NCBI RefSeq assembly: GCF_018998565.1
Contig: NZ_JAHNZO010000029.1
Location: 1-64,000, forward strand
Source of the DNA: Paenibacillus oleatilyticus
Lineage (GTDB): Bacteria; Bacillota; Bacilli; Paenibacillales; NBRC-103111
Direction: 5' to 3'
Length of the DNA stretch: 64,000 nucleotides
Position numbers and translations under genes: made by a program. The notes beneath the pieces are model-generated. The model was given only the letters and a program-made list of their open reading frames with translations. It was not told where the DNA came from and ran no database searches. This document shows, one piece after another, positions 56,435-64,000 of the stretch (position 1 is the first letter of the stretch; each line of letters opens with the position of its first letter).

Positions 56435-56760
56435 GCGTTTGCAGCCGGATAATCCCAGTGCGAAAAGTCGGTCAAATGGCCTAAGTATGCGCCTTCGGTC
56501 ACATAGTCGCGATTTTTGTTAAAATATCTATAACATTTTACCTACTTGGTCCCGATATAGATAAAGATACTCTTTTTTTATCAATTAAAAATTTATATAT
56601 TTCGTAAGGTGATTATGAATTGAGGCGGTGGAACTAATATTTTTTTTCAATCGAACCTGATGAAGTAAAGGGATTTTGACATTTCATGTCGAATACCAAG
56701 ATTAACCGGTTAAATGCTTGCATACTTATCAAACTAATACATATCTAGGTGGTGTTTCCT
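56435..56760 (+). other. AT-rich leader region of the chemoreceptor gene
   Basis: About 325 bases without a gene. From 56520 to 56660 it is strongly AT-rich. A possible sigma-D promoter lies at 56531-56558; after it come short A/T runs and no hairpin or open frame of note before the ribosome site at 56748. Confidence 0.5.
56531..56558 (+). promoter_or_regulatory. Candidate sigma-D promoter for chemoreceptor
   Basis: TAAC, 16 bases, CCCGATAT compares with the sigma-D consensus TAAA-N15-GCCGATAT, one mismatch in each box. Sigma D controls motility and chemotaxis genes, in agreement with the chemoreceptor downstream, although the start codon is 200 bases away. Confidence 0.4.
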
Positions 56761-58938
56761 GTGAAGGATCAATGGTCTTCACTTAAAGCCAGCCTGCAAA
56801 AAGCCGGCAAATCGTTGAAAAAGGGGATCCCCAATTCGTCCGATCCGAATCGTTCCGAAGGTTCACGTGCTTCTAAAGTCGTGGATTCGCTGAAAGAAGT
56901 AGGTCTTATGAACTTGTTGAGGTCGGTAGGGGGCAAGCTGTTCCTTATCTTTTTTATCAGCATCTTGTTTTTCGTGTTGACCGTAGGTCTGACTTCTTAT
57001 AACATCTCCAAAGGCGTTATTCAGAAAAAGGTGGCCGATGCGTCGGAAGGCACCATTACGCAAGCCGGGCAAAAGCTCGATTTGCTTTACGCCACGTATG
57101 AAGACTTGTCGATGCAAATTTTGCTGGACGAAGATTTGAAAAAGCTGCTTGCGGATATGGATACCGTGAACAAAAACAGCTACGATTTTCTACAGCTCCG
57201 GCAGAAGCTCGGCGACAAGCTGAACGTTTATTCGTACTCGAATAAAACGCTTAAATCAATCTATCTATTTAAAGCAAGCGGAGAACCTGTAGCTTCGGCC
57301 GGTTCAGCGATGAGTAAGGAAAGCCTGGCGCAGGAAGATTGGTTCAAGAAGATCGTCGAAGGCAACGGCAAAGCGACTTGGCTGGAATCCAGAGCAAAGG
57401 GCTACTCGGATTCGCTGGGCAATGCGGGCACAGCTTCGTTCGGTCTGGGCCGCGTGCTGAAAAATACGACGACCAATGCCGTGCAGTCCGTGCTTCTGCT
57501 GGAGATCAATCTGGAAGCGGTCGGTAAGGAGCTCGGTCAAATCTCGATGGGCGAAGGCGGTAAAACGGTCATCGTCACACCTGACATGAACTACATCTAT
57601 AACCAGGACGTTGCGGTGCTTGGCAAGCCGAGCGAGCTGGGGGTAACGAAGGAAGCCTTTACAGAAGACAAAGGAAACCTGCAAAACAGCAGCCGCGACA
57701 TGCAGCTCGTTTATTTCAAATCGGCCAAAACGAATTGGCTCTTGATCGGTGCAATGCCGGTGGCGGAGCTTGTGAGGGATGCGGGAGTCATCTTCGGCAT
57801 GACATGGTTGATGGCTTTTGTGGCGGCGATTATCGCGGTTGTGATCGGATACTTTATCGTACGAATGATCGGCCGTCCCGTCGTTCAGCTCCGCAACCTG
57901 ATGAAAGAAGGAGAGCAAGGCAATCTGAAAGTGCGGATGACCGTCACAAGCCAGGACGAGATCGGGCAGCTGGGTCAAAGCTTCAACCAAATGATGGAAA
58001 AGATCACGACGCTGGTGCAGCAGACGAATCATTCCGCTCAAGAGGTGCTGCAAACGGCAGGGAGCTTGTCGGACGCTTCGAAGAAAACGGCTACGTCGGC
58101 TAAAGAAATCGCCGTCGCTACGGAAGAGATCGCCAGCGGCGCATCCAGCCTGGCTGTGGAATCCGAACGCGGCAACGAGCTGACTCACAATATCGGCATG
58201 CAGATGAAAAGCGTGGTCGACGCCAACATTGTCATGGGCTCCGCAGCTTCGGAAGTTCAAGCGTCGAGTAAACAAGGGATCGAGTATATGTCCGAGCTGA
58301 TCGGCAAAACGAACGCAACGGAAGCGATGACCCGTTCGATGGTCGAGAAGGTCGATAATCTGAAGGAAAGCACCCGTTCCATCCGCAAAATTTTGGATGT
58401 GCTTAGCAACATGACGAAGCAAACGAACATTTTGTCGTTGAATGCGACGATTGAAGCGGCCCGGGCCGGTGCGGCGGGGAAAGGCTTCATGGTCGTCGCG
58501 GACGAAATCCGCAAGCTGGCCGACCAATCCAGACAATCGATCGCGATCGTCGGTCAAATTACCGAAACGATTCAGAAGGAGATTGACGAGACGGTTAACG
58601 TGCTTTCACAGGCTTACCCGATTTTCCAGGAGCAAATCGAATCCGTGAAGGAAGCTGATTCGATCTTTAAGCAAGTCGATTCGCAGATGGGCGAATTTAT
58701 TGAACGGTTGTCCGAAGTAACGGAATCGATCAGCGAGCTTGAAGCGTCGCAGATGGTGCTGAGCGATGCGATGTCCAACGTCAGCGCTGTGGCCGAAGAA
58801 TCGTCCGCGACTTCGCAAGAGGTGGCATCCTTGAGCTCGGAGCAAATGAGCATCAGCTCCGGTCTTGTGAAGCTGTCCGACAGTCTCGAAGAGCTGTCGA
58901 ATTCGTTGAAGGAACAGTTGTCGAAATTCCAAGTTTAA
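56761..58938 (+). CDS. Methyl-accepting chemotaxis protein
   Basis: Transmembrane chemoreceptor of 725 residues. After an unusual cytoplasmic N-terminal arm of about 60 residues come helix 1 ([20 protein letters not shown]), an extracellular dCache-type ligand domain (about 90-335), helix 2 (about 340-365), HAMP ([15 protein letters not shown]) and a long signalling coiled coil with the hairpin tip near residues 560-590 ([20 protein letters not shown]). The ligand is unknown. The start is a GTG eight bases after AGGTGG; a second GTG at 56749 would add four residues. It is a monocistronic unit. Confidence 0.93.
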   Translation: MKDQWSSLKASLQKAGKSLKKGIPNSSDPNRSEGSRASKVVDSLKEVGLMNLLRSVGGKLFLIFFISILFFVLTVGLTSYNISKGVIQKKVADASEGTITQAGQKLDLLYATYEDLSMQILLDEDLKKLLADMDTVNKNSYDFLQLRQKLGDKLNVYSYSNKTLKSIYLFKASGEPVASAGSAMSKESLAQEDWFKKIVEGNGKATWLESRAKGYSDSLGNAGTASFGLGRVLKNTTTNAVQSVLLLEINLEAVGKELGQISMGEGGKTVIVTPDMNYIYNQDVAVLGKPSELGVTKEAFTEDKGNLQNSSRDMQLVYFKSAKTNWLLIGAMPVAELVRDAGVIFGMTWLMAFVAAIIAVVIGYFIVRMIGRPVVQLRNLMKEGEQGNLKVRMTVTSQDEIGQLGQSFNQMMEKITTLVQQTNHSAQEVLQTAGSLSDASKKTATSAKEIAVATEEIASGASSLAVESERGNELTHNIGMQMKSVVDANIVMGSAASEVQASSKQGIEYMSELIGKTNATEAMTRSMVEKVDNLKESTRSIRKILDVLSNMTKQTNILSLNATIEAARAGAAGKGFMVVADEIRKLADQSRQSIAIVGQITETIQKEIDETVNVLSQAYPIFQEQIESVKEADSIFKQVDSQMGEFIERLSEVTESISELEASQMVLSDAMSNVSAVAEESSATSQEVASLSSEQMSISSGLVKLSDSLEELSNSLKEQLSKFQV

Positions 58939-59055
58939 TGCAGGTCTGCACGGCGTCTTCTCCATTCGGGGAAGGCGCTTTTTGTTTGGTCGTTTGCAGA
59001 GGACGGTTCCTGACCATACTTGTATCATCATACAAGGTGCTGGCAGGTGCTCGGG

Positions 59056-60861
59056 ATGGACAACGGAACAAAGCTGCAAAAGAACCGGATTTTTATCGTA
59101 TTGCTGCTGGTCATCGCGATTTTGGCCGCTTGGAATTTACGGTTGTTCTGGATTCAAGTGGCAGCCTCCCGCAGCTTGACGGAACGAAGGATCGACTTGG
59201 TGGAAAATTCGGTCATTCAGCGGGCTCAAGGTCTTGTGCTCGATAGCGGACGGGGCGATTTTGCGGACCGAAATGGCGTTCCTTTGACGGGAACGGCGCA
59301 GAAAGTGTTGATTGTCTTCCCTATTCATGAGGAAGAGACTGCAGATACGTCTAATGCGATGGACCGGGTGGCAAGCATCGTAAACGCTCCGCTTTCCGCT
59401 TGGCAGTCGTTTGTCCGCCAGTTGAAAGGTCCGGCGATTTGGTCCGTATCCGGCCGTCCGGTTCCTTTGACCGACGCACAGGCGGCCAAGATCGAGGCTT
59501 TAGGTCTGAAATCCGTCCGGGCCATGACCTTTAAGCAGCGCTACGCCGAGCGGCAGCCGGCAAGCCAGGTGCTCGGCTTCATCGGGCAAAATCCGGAGCG
59601 GATTACGCGGCAGTTCACCGACCAATTCCATAAGGGAGAGCTGCAGCTCACGAGCAAAATCGGCAATGCCGGGCTGGAAAAAACGTTTGAACCTTGGCTG
59701 CAGGGCATTGGGTCGTCCTCCGTCTCGCTTTTTACCGACGGCTTGAAGCGTCCGCTGCCCGGACTCGATATGCGCCAAATCGCTCCAAGCAATCCGTATT
59801 ATCCGCTTAAAGTCGTCACGACTCTCGACTCCGGGATACAGCAGCAAGTCGAACGGACCTTGGAACGCTTGCACGTGACGGAAGCTACCGTCGTCGTATT
59901 GGATATTCGGAATGGGGATACGATCGCGATGGCCGGCACGCCCGCGTTTCAGCCGGAGCATGTCGATTTGGCTCGAGGAAACTGGAGCAACAAGGCGTTA
60001 AAAGCGGTCGCCCCCGGATCGATTTTTAAAACCGTGACCGCCGCGGCTGCCTTGGAAGAGAAGGCGGTCAAAGCGGACGAAACGTTCGAGTGCACAGGCG
60101 CACTCGGAAAATACGGCTTCACCTGCTGGAAGAAGGAAGGACACGGCATGCTGACATTGGAAGAAGGCTTCGCCCAGTCTTGCAACATCGTGTTTGCGAA
60201 GGTGGCGCAGCGGCTCGGGGGAGACAAGCTCGAGGCTTACGCGCACAGGCTCGGGCTGGAAATGCCCATCGGCTGGAGCGGAGATGTGCCGCACCGGAAG
60301 GGCTTTCGGCAGTGGGATGCCGAGGAGCAAGGGCAAATCTATGCCGCTGCTTCGGACAAGTCGGACGAAGGAGCGCTGGTGCAGACGGCTATCGGACAGC
60401 GGGACGTGTTAATGACGCCGCTGCAAGCAGCTAACTTGGTCGTGACACTGTACAACCAAGGGAAGGTTGCATCGCCGCGAATCGTGCGGGAGATCCGGTT
60501 CCGGAACGATCGATTATACCAGTCGTTTCCGCCTCATGAGCTTGAGCAGGCCGCTAAACCGATCAAGCCGGCGACGGTGAAACGGCTGCTGGGTTGGATG
60601 GCCGAGACGGTGGAGCACGGCACCGGGAAGGCGCTGCGCACGGCGAAATGGAGCCTGGCGGGGAAATCGGGGACGGCGCAGGTTCCGTTAAAAAATGGAC
60701 GACCCGGTGAGAACCATTGGTTTATCGGCTACGGTCCGGCGGAACAGCCTCGCTATGCCGTCGCGGTGCTCGTCCAGAACGTTCCGGAAGGGGGCAGCCA
60801 TAAGGCGATCCCGCTTTTTAAGGAAGTGATGAATATTTTGGCTGACCGCTCTGAAAAGTAG
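59056..60861 (+). CDS. Class B penicillin-binding protein (PbpI/YrrR-like)
   Basis: Transpeptidase that cross-links peptidoglycan outside the membrane. The 601 residues have one N-terminal helix (about 12-30), a pedestal domain (about 50-200) and a transpeptidase domain with the three motifs SxxK in APGSIFK, SxN in SCN (AQSCNIVF) and KTG in the variant KSGTAQ. Position and size resemble YrrR (PbpI) of B. subtilis, a sporulation or vegetative class B PBP. AGGTGCTCGGG precedes the ATG at 59056. The KTG motif here reads Lys-Ser-Gly, which is a known variant. Confidence 0.92.
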   Translation: MDNGTKLQKNRIFIVLLLVIAILAAWNLRLFWIQVAASRSLTERRIDLVENSVIQRAQGLVLDSGRGDFADRNGVPLTGTAQKVLIVFPIHEEETADTSNAMDRVASIVNAPLSAWQSFVRQLKGPAIWSVSGRPVPLTDAQAAKIEALGLKSVRAMTFKQRYAERQPASQVLGFIGQNPERITRQFTDQFHKGELQLTSKIGNAGLEKTFEPWLQGIGSSSVSLFTDGLKRPLPGLDMRQIAPSNPYYPLKVVTTLDSGIQQQVERTLERLHVTEATVVVLDIRNGDTIAMAGTPAFQPEHVDLARGNWSNKALKAVAPGSIFKTVTAAAALEEKAVKADETFECTGALGKYGFTCWKKEGHGMLTLEEGFAQSCNIVFAKVAQRLGGDKLEAYAHRLGLEMPIGWSGDVPHRKGFRQWDAEEQGQIYAAASDKSDEGALVQTAIGQRDVLMTPLQAANLVVTLYNQGKVASPRIVREIRFRNDRLYQSFPPHELEQAAKPIKPATVKRLLGWMAETVEHGTGKALRTAKWSLAGKSGTAQVPLKNGRPGENHWFIGYGPAEQPRYAVAVLVQNVPEGGSHKAIPLFKEVMNILADRSEK

Positions 60862-60872
60862 GAGCGATTAGG

Positions 60873-60921
60873 AAGGAAGGCTGCGTTTTCGCGAGATGTA
60901 CGGCGAAGACTCAGCCTTTTG
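60873..60921. terminator. Terminator between PBP and sensor kinase
   Basis: AAGGCTG (60877-60883) pairs with CAGCCTT (60912-60918), followed by T-rich sequence; inside, GCGTTTTCGC may form a small extra hairpin. It lies between two converging genes. Confidence 0.65.
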
Positions 60922-60931
60922 TTCATTGAGG

Positions 60932-62215
60932 TTAATGATAGGTAGAGGAGTGCAGCGAAGGAATCAAAATCGAGAAGCAGGTGCCTTTGCCTACTTCGCT
61001 CGTCACGTCGATTCGGCCGTGAATGTTTTGAATGGCCCGGTAGGTGACCATCATGCCAAGGCCGGTCCCTTTGCCGCGGGTGGAATAGAACGGCGTGCCG
61101 AGCCGTCCGACTTCATCCTGCGTCATGCCGATCCCTTGATCGATAATGTCGATGCACACCGTCTGATTTTGCAACACGCCGACGATTTGCAGCTTGCCTC
61201 CGCCGGGCATCGCTTCAATGCCGTTTTTGCACAAATGCATGATGCACTGCGAGAACTTATCCGGATTGGCGCTGATCATCAGCTTGTCCTGCAGCTGCGT
61301 TTCCACCGATACGCCCCGAAGGTCGGCGTACGACTGCAGCGTTTGGACCGCCTGCAAAATAAGCGGCTTGGCGTCCACCAGCTCGATCTCTTCCAGCTGG
61401 GGCTTGGCAAAGGACAAGTAATCGTTAATGATCGCTTGCGCTTTATCGACTTCTTCCAAGACCATCTGGCTGTAAATTTGCCGTTTGTCTTCCGCCAAGT
61501 CGTTTTGACGCATCATTTGCACGAACCCGCGGGCGACCGTCATCGGATTGCGGATTTCGTGGGCAAAGGAGGCTGCCAGCTCGCTCAGCATATTCATTTT
61601 GTCGTTATGCTGCACCTGCTTGCGCAATTCGATATTTCGCTTGATCTGCCTGATGATATAGACGACAAGTCCGGCGGTAAACGAATGGATAAGGCTGAAT
61701 GAAGCAAAAAACAGGAAAAAATATCCGGTAACTGGAATGTGCTCCTGCCATAGCGAGAACAAGGCGACAAATGCCGTAATCAATGATAAAGCGAATCCCA
61801 GCCCTGCTGCTGTCGCGGTACTGAGCAGCCGGGCCGCATCGGCGATCCGGCGTTTGCAGTACCACAGCAGGATGAGATTGAAGCCGAGGGAAATCGGCAG
61901 CGTATGAAGACCGTACCGTCCCGACTTCCAATGGTAGGCCATAATAATGGCGGCTACGCCTAGCGCCGGCAAGGGTCCGGCATAAAAAAAGCATAAGGCG
62001 AGCGGAATCAAGCGGAAATCGAACAAATATCCGGGGGAGAGCTCGAACGGATGCATCATGCTGACCAAAGAGGCGACCGTGCAGATGACGGTAACGATGA
62101 TCTGGTTCGTGCGCACGTTCACATGCTGCAGACGGTCAATCCAAAACAGATGATACAGCATGACCGGCGTAATCACGATAAGCATGTTTAACAGCAATTG
62201 GTGGAGCAAGTTCAA
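60932..62215 (-). CDS. Sensor histidine kinase with multi-helix (KinB-like) input
   Basis: A 427-residue kinase. Five to six N-terminal helices (about 5-190, 5TM-5TMR-type pattern with DFRLIPLALCFFYAG) precede a histidine-kinase core with H box FAHEIRNPMTVARG, N box LCKNGIEAM, G1 DIIDQGIGM and G2 GKGTGLGM. This layout is that of KinB, the membrane sporulation kinase feeding the Spo0A phosphorelay, but kinases of other systems have it too. No response regulator gene is near. The start is a TTG at 62215 after AAAGGTGA; a GTG at 62224 would add three residues. Confidence 0.9.
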   Translation of the reverse strand: MNLLHQLLLNMLIVITPVMLYHLFWIDRLQHVNVRTNQIIVTVICTVASLVSMMHPFELSPGYLFDFRLIPLALCFFYAGPLPALGVAAIIMAYHWKSGRYGLHTLPISLGFNLILLWYCKRRIADAARLLSTATAAGLGFALSLITAFVALFSLWQEHIPVTGYFFLFFASFSLIHSFTAGLVVYIIRQIKRNIELRKQVQHNDKMNMLSELAASFAHEIRNPMTVARGFVQMMRQNDLAEDKRQIYSQMVLEEVDKAQAIINDYLSFAKPQLEEIELVDAKPLILQAVQTLQSYADLRGVSVETQLQDKLMISANPDKFSQCIMHLCKNGIEAMPGGGKLQIVGVLQNQTVCIDIIDQGIGMTQDEVGRLGTPFYSTRGKGTGLGMMVTYRAIQNIHGRIDVTSEVGKGTCFSILIPSLHSSTYH

Positions 62216-62275
62216 TGTTATCACCTTTTGGCAGCGTGTTTTGAGAAGCCTCTCCGGTCCTAATCTGGCAAGGAT

Positions 62276-63193
62276 TTAATACAGTTTGCGATAGTAGTCA
62301 CATGTCTCTTTCAGTCCGTCGCGAAGCGAATAACGCGGCTGCCAGTCAAGCAACTGTGCGGCAGCTGTGTTGTCCAATCGGCTATGTACGATGTCGCCAG
62401 GTCGCGGAGCCCTGTATTCCGGCGCAAATGTTGCCCCGCACAGCTCACTCATAAGCTGTAAAAGCTCTTTAACCGATGTTTGCTCGTTACAGCTTACATT
62501 GAACAAGCCGCGGCTGCCTTTTTCCAAAGCGGCCATATTCGCAGAGACGATGTCTTTAACGTAGATGAAGTCGCGGGTCTGTTCACCGTCACCGAAAATG
62601 ATCGGCTGCTCGCCCCGAAGCAGCTTGTCCACAAAAATGGATACGACGCCGCCTTCGCCTTTTGGATCCTGCCGGATGCCATAGACATTTGCATAACGCA
62701 GAATGGTGTAATCCAAATCATACAGATGAGAGAACGCTTCAATGTAATGCTCCGGTGTATGCTTCGAGATACCGTAGAAGGATAATGGCCGCAGCGGGTG
62801 TCGCTCGTCTACGCCCAAATATTCCGGAGTTCCGTAAACCGCAGCCGACGAAGCGTAAATGATCTTACGAACGCCATGATTACGGCACTGTTCAAGCAGG
62901 GCAATCGTTCCCAATATGTTGACTTTTGCGTCAAACATCGGATTTTGAATGGAGGTTTGCACATCGATTTGCGCAGCGTGATGAATGACGATCTCGGGTT
63001 TCGTTTCGGCAAAAATTTCGGCGATCTGTTCGCCCAGAATATCTACTTCGTAGTAAGACGCTTGTTCATTTAGATGCTCCCGGTTTCCGGTAGACAAATT
63101 ATCGATCACGTAAACACGATGGCCTGCTTCTATCAATGCATCTACAATGTGAGATGCAATAAATCCTGCACCGCCGGTTACCAAAATATTCAT
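62276..63193 (-). CDS. NAD-dependent sugar epimerase (GalE-like)
   Basis: Short-chain dehydrogenase-type epimerase of 305 residues, probably acting on a UDP-sugar. The Rossmann start MNILVTGGAGFIASHIV has Ala in place of the usual second Gly of GxxGxxG, and the catalytic triad is visible as ASSAAVYG and YGISKHTPEHY; NVYGIRQDPKGEGGVV and VSCNEQTSVKELL are family segments. GGAGG stands before the ATG at 63193. It is the first gene of the reverse-strand pair with the sensor kinase downstream. Which sugar is used is not visible; UDP-glucose or UDP-N-acetylglucosamine are likely. Confidence 0.9.
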   Translation of the reverse strand: MNILVTGGAGFIASHIVDALIEAGHRVYVIDNLSTGNREHLNEQASYYEVDILGEQIAEIFAETKPEIVIHHAAQIDVQTSIQNPMFDAKVNILGTIALLEQCRNHGVRKIIYASSAAVYGTPEYLGVDERHPLRPLSFYGISKHTPEHYIEAFSHLYDLDYTILRYANVYGIRQDPKGEGGVVSIFVDKLLRGEQPIIFGDGEQTRDFIYVKDIVSANMAALEKGSRGLFNVSCNEQTSVKELLQLMSELCGATFAPEYRAPRPGDIVHSRLDNTAAAQLLDWQPRYSLRDGLKETCDYYRKLY

Positions 63194-63325
63194 GTAAAAA
63201 ACCTCCATCAATTTAATTTTGTTCATTTGATGTGCTGCGATCAATCAGGTGGAAGACAGACGTTCTCCATGAAGAACGATCTTGCAAATATTGCGTAAGC
63301 TAGGCTTCGGCCGGAGCTGCACCTT

Positions 63326-63752
63326 TCAGCGGCACCGTCCAAACGGCAGAGTCGATCCAGGAACGGTCGACAGCAAAATCAAATGAACGTCATTAGCCCA
63401 CACATCGAAATAAGGTTTCTCGTAGCCGAAAAACTTCGGGAACCGCTCTCTGGACATGGCATCAGTCTTGCCGTTTGGCATCGTTTCCGTAGAAAAGGCG
63501 CCCTCGGACGTCAGGCAAATGTCATAATAATCGTGATTCCCCATATTGGCGTAAACCGGAGGGAGCTTGTAAGCGTCCATGATCGCCTTCAATCTTTTGT
63601 ATTCGATCGTTCGGCCGAAATCGGTCAAATCGCCGCCGAGCATGATCGCATCCACATCGGATTCGAACGAGCTGATGTCCTTCAGCGCCAGATGCAGTTT
63701 TTTTTTCCATCGCACCGAGCGAGCATGCGCTTGACAAATTGTTGTCTGAACA
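63326..63752 (-). pseudogene. Decayed metallophosphoesterase
   Basis: On the reverse strand a 129-codon frame carries the metallophosphoesterase motifs MLGGDLTDFG and YANMGNHDYY, but not the N-terminal DxH motif nor the C-terminal GHxH motif. A start codon with GGAGG (ATG at 63752) lies upstream in another frame and meets the remaining frame at a run of nine A near 63700: with ten A it would read through. The product then stops early at 63326, with the expected remaining half missing. I read it as a truncated, frameshifted relic; a slippage-dependent short protein is a less likely option. Confidence 0.6.
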
Positions 63753-63960
63753 TGTTTCCCTCCGGTGTGTGGTTCAAAATAGCTATTCTACCATTATATC
63801 GGACCGTTTGTAAAAATAAAATATGCGTAAGGAATGGAATTGGCGTCGGAAAAATCCTTATTTTTGTGCAAATTCGAATTACCTTCCTGCATGTGCGCGG
63901 CCCGGCTTCTTCTCTATAATGAGGGCATCGTCATACTTCACTTCCCGGGAGGAAAAAGGA

Positions 63961-64000
63961 ATGAGCCGTCCAACCCCTGTTTTGTTAACCGATGAGCAAA
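63961..64000 (+). CDS. Start of an unidentified gene, cut by the window edge
   Basis: GGAGGAAAAAGGA directly precedes an ATG that opens a frame reading MSRPTPVLLTDEQ before the window ends. A TATAAT box lies upstream at 63915-63920. Thirteen residues are not enough to name a product. Confidence 0.6.
   Translation, partial: MSRPTPVLLTDEQ

Overview
The window is a chromosomal segment of an endospore-forming, probably motile Firmicute of the order Bacillales, most likely family Paenibacillaceae. This rests on sporulation genes (bofC, a SpoIID-like protein, spoVB, CotB-like and CotH coat proteins), Bacillus-type T-box leaders, CymR, IreB and ComN-type regulators, and a gene order that follows the Bacillus subtilis ruv-queA-tgt-secDF-recJ-apt-relA-hisS-aspS and cymR-alaS-mltG neighbourhoods as I remember them. 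Base composition looks moderately GC-rich throughout, and I saw no tRNA, rRNA, phage, insertion sequence or CRISPR array.

Layout. 0.1-9 kb: signal peptidase (reverse), bofC, ruvC-ruvA-ruvB, a SpoIID-like protein, queA-tgt and yajC. 9-19 kb: small membrane proteins, a DUF421 protein, spoVB, an unusually long acidic ComN-like regulator, separate secD and secF, a cation-efflux transporter, recJ and apt. 19-22 kb: a spore-coat island with two CotB-like proteins (one ending in an Arg-Ser-Asp repeat tail) on the reverse strand and a divergent CotH-type kinase. 22-33 kb: relA, dtd, hemZ, a membrane-anchored FAD protein, a T-box leader, hisS-aspS and tcdA. 33-42 kb is the most accessory part: an internally duplicated membrane protein with a small partner, rarA, a sensor-domain membrane protein, a YhbD-like regulator with a bactofilin and an MFS exporter, and an orphan sugar-type binding lipoprotein. 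42-48 kb: mnmA opposite cymR and a cysteine desulfurase, a PRC-barrel protein, a zinc ribbon protein, an AI-2E-type permease and an NhaD/ArsB-type transporter behind a structured leader. 48-56 kb: an alanyl T-box, alaS, ireB, ruvX, two DUF1292 proteins, mltG and two U32 proteins. 56-64 kb: a chemoreceptor, a penicillin-binding protein, a sensor kinase, a sugar epimerase, a decayed phosphoesterase and the start of one more gene.

How the genes work together. Several modules are functionally tight: Holliday-junction processing (ruvC, ruvA, ruvB, with recJ, rarA and ruvX further on); tRNA modification and charging (queA, tgt, mnmA with its sulfur donor, tcdA, the U32 pair, hisS, aspS, alaS, dtd); Sec export (yajC, secD, secF, signal peptidase); and spore envelope building (bofC, SpoIID-like, spoVB, CotB/CotH, the penicillin-binding protein). 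The least explained points are the CotB/CotH module, the leader before the NhaD-type transporter, a promoter that runs straight into a terminator before rarA, orphan terminators in divergent intergenic regions, a long palindromic repeat before ruvX, and the acidic extension of the ComN-like protein.
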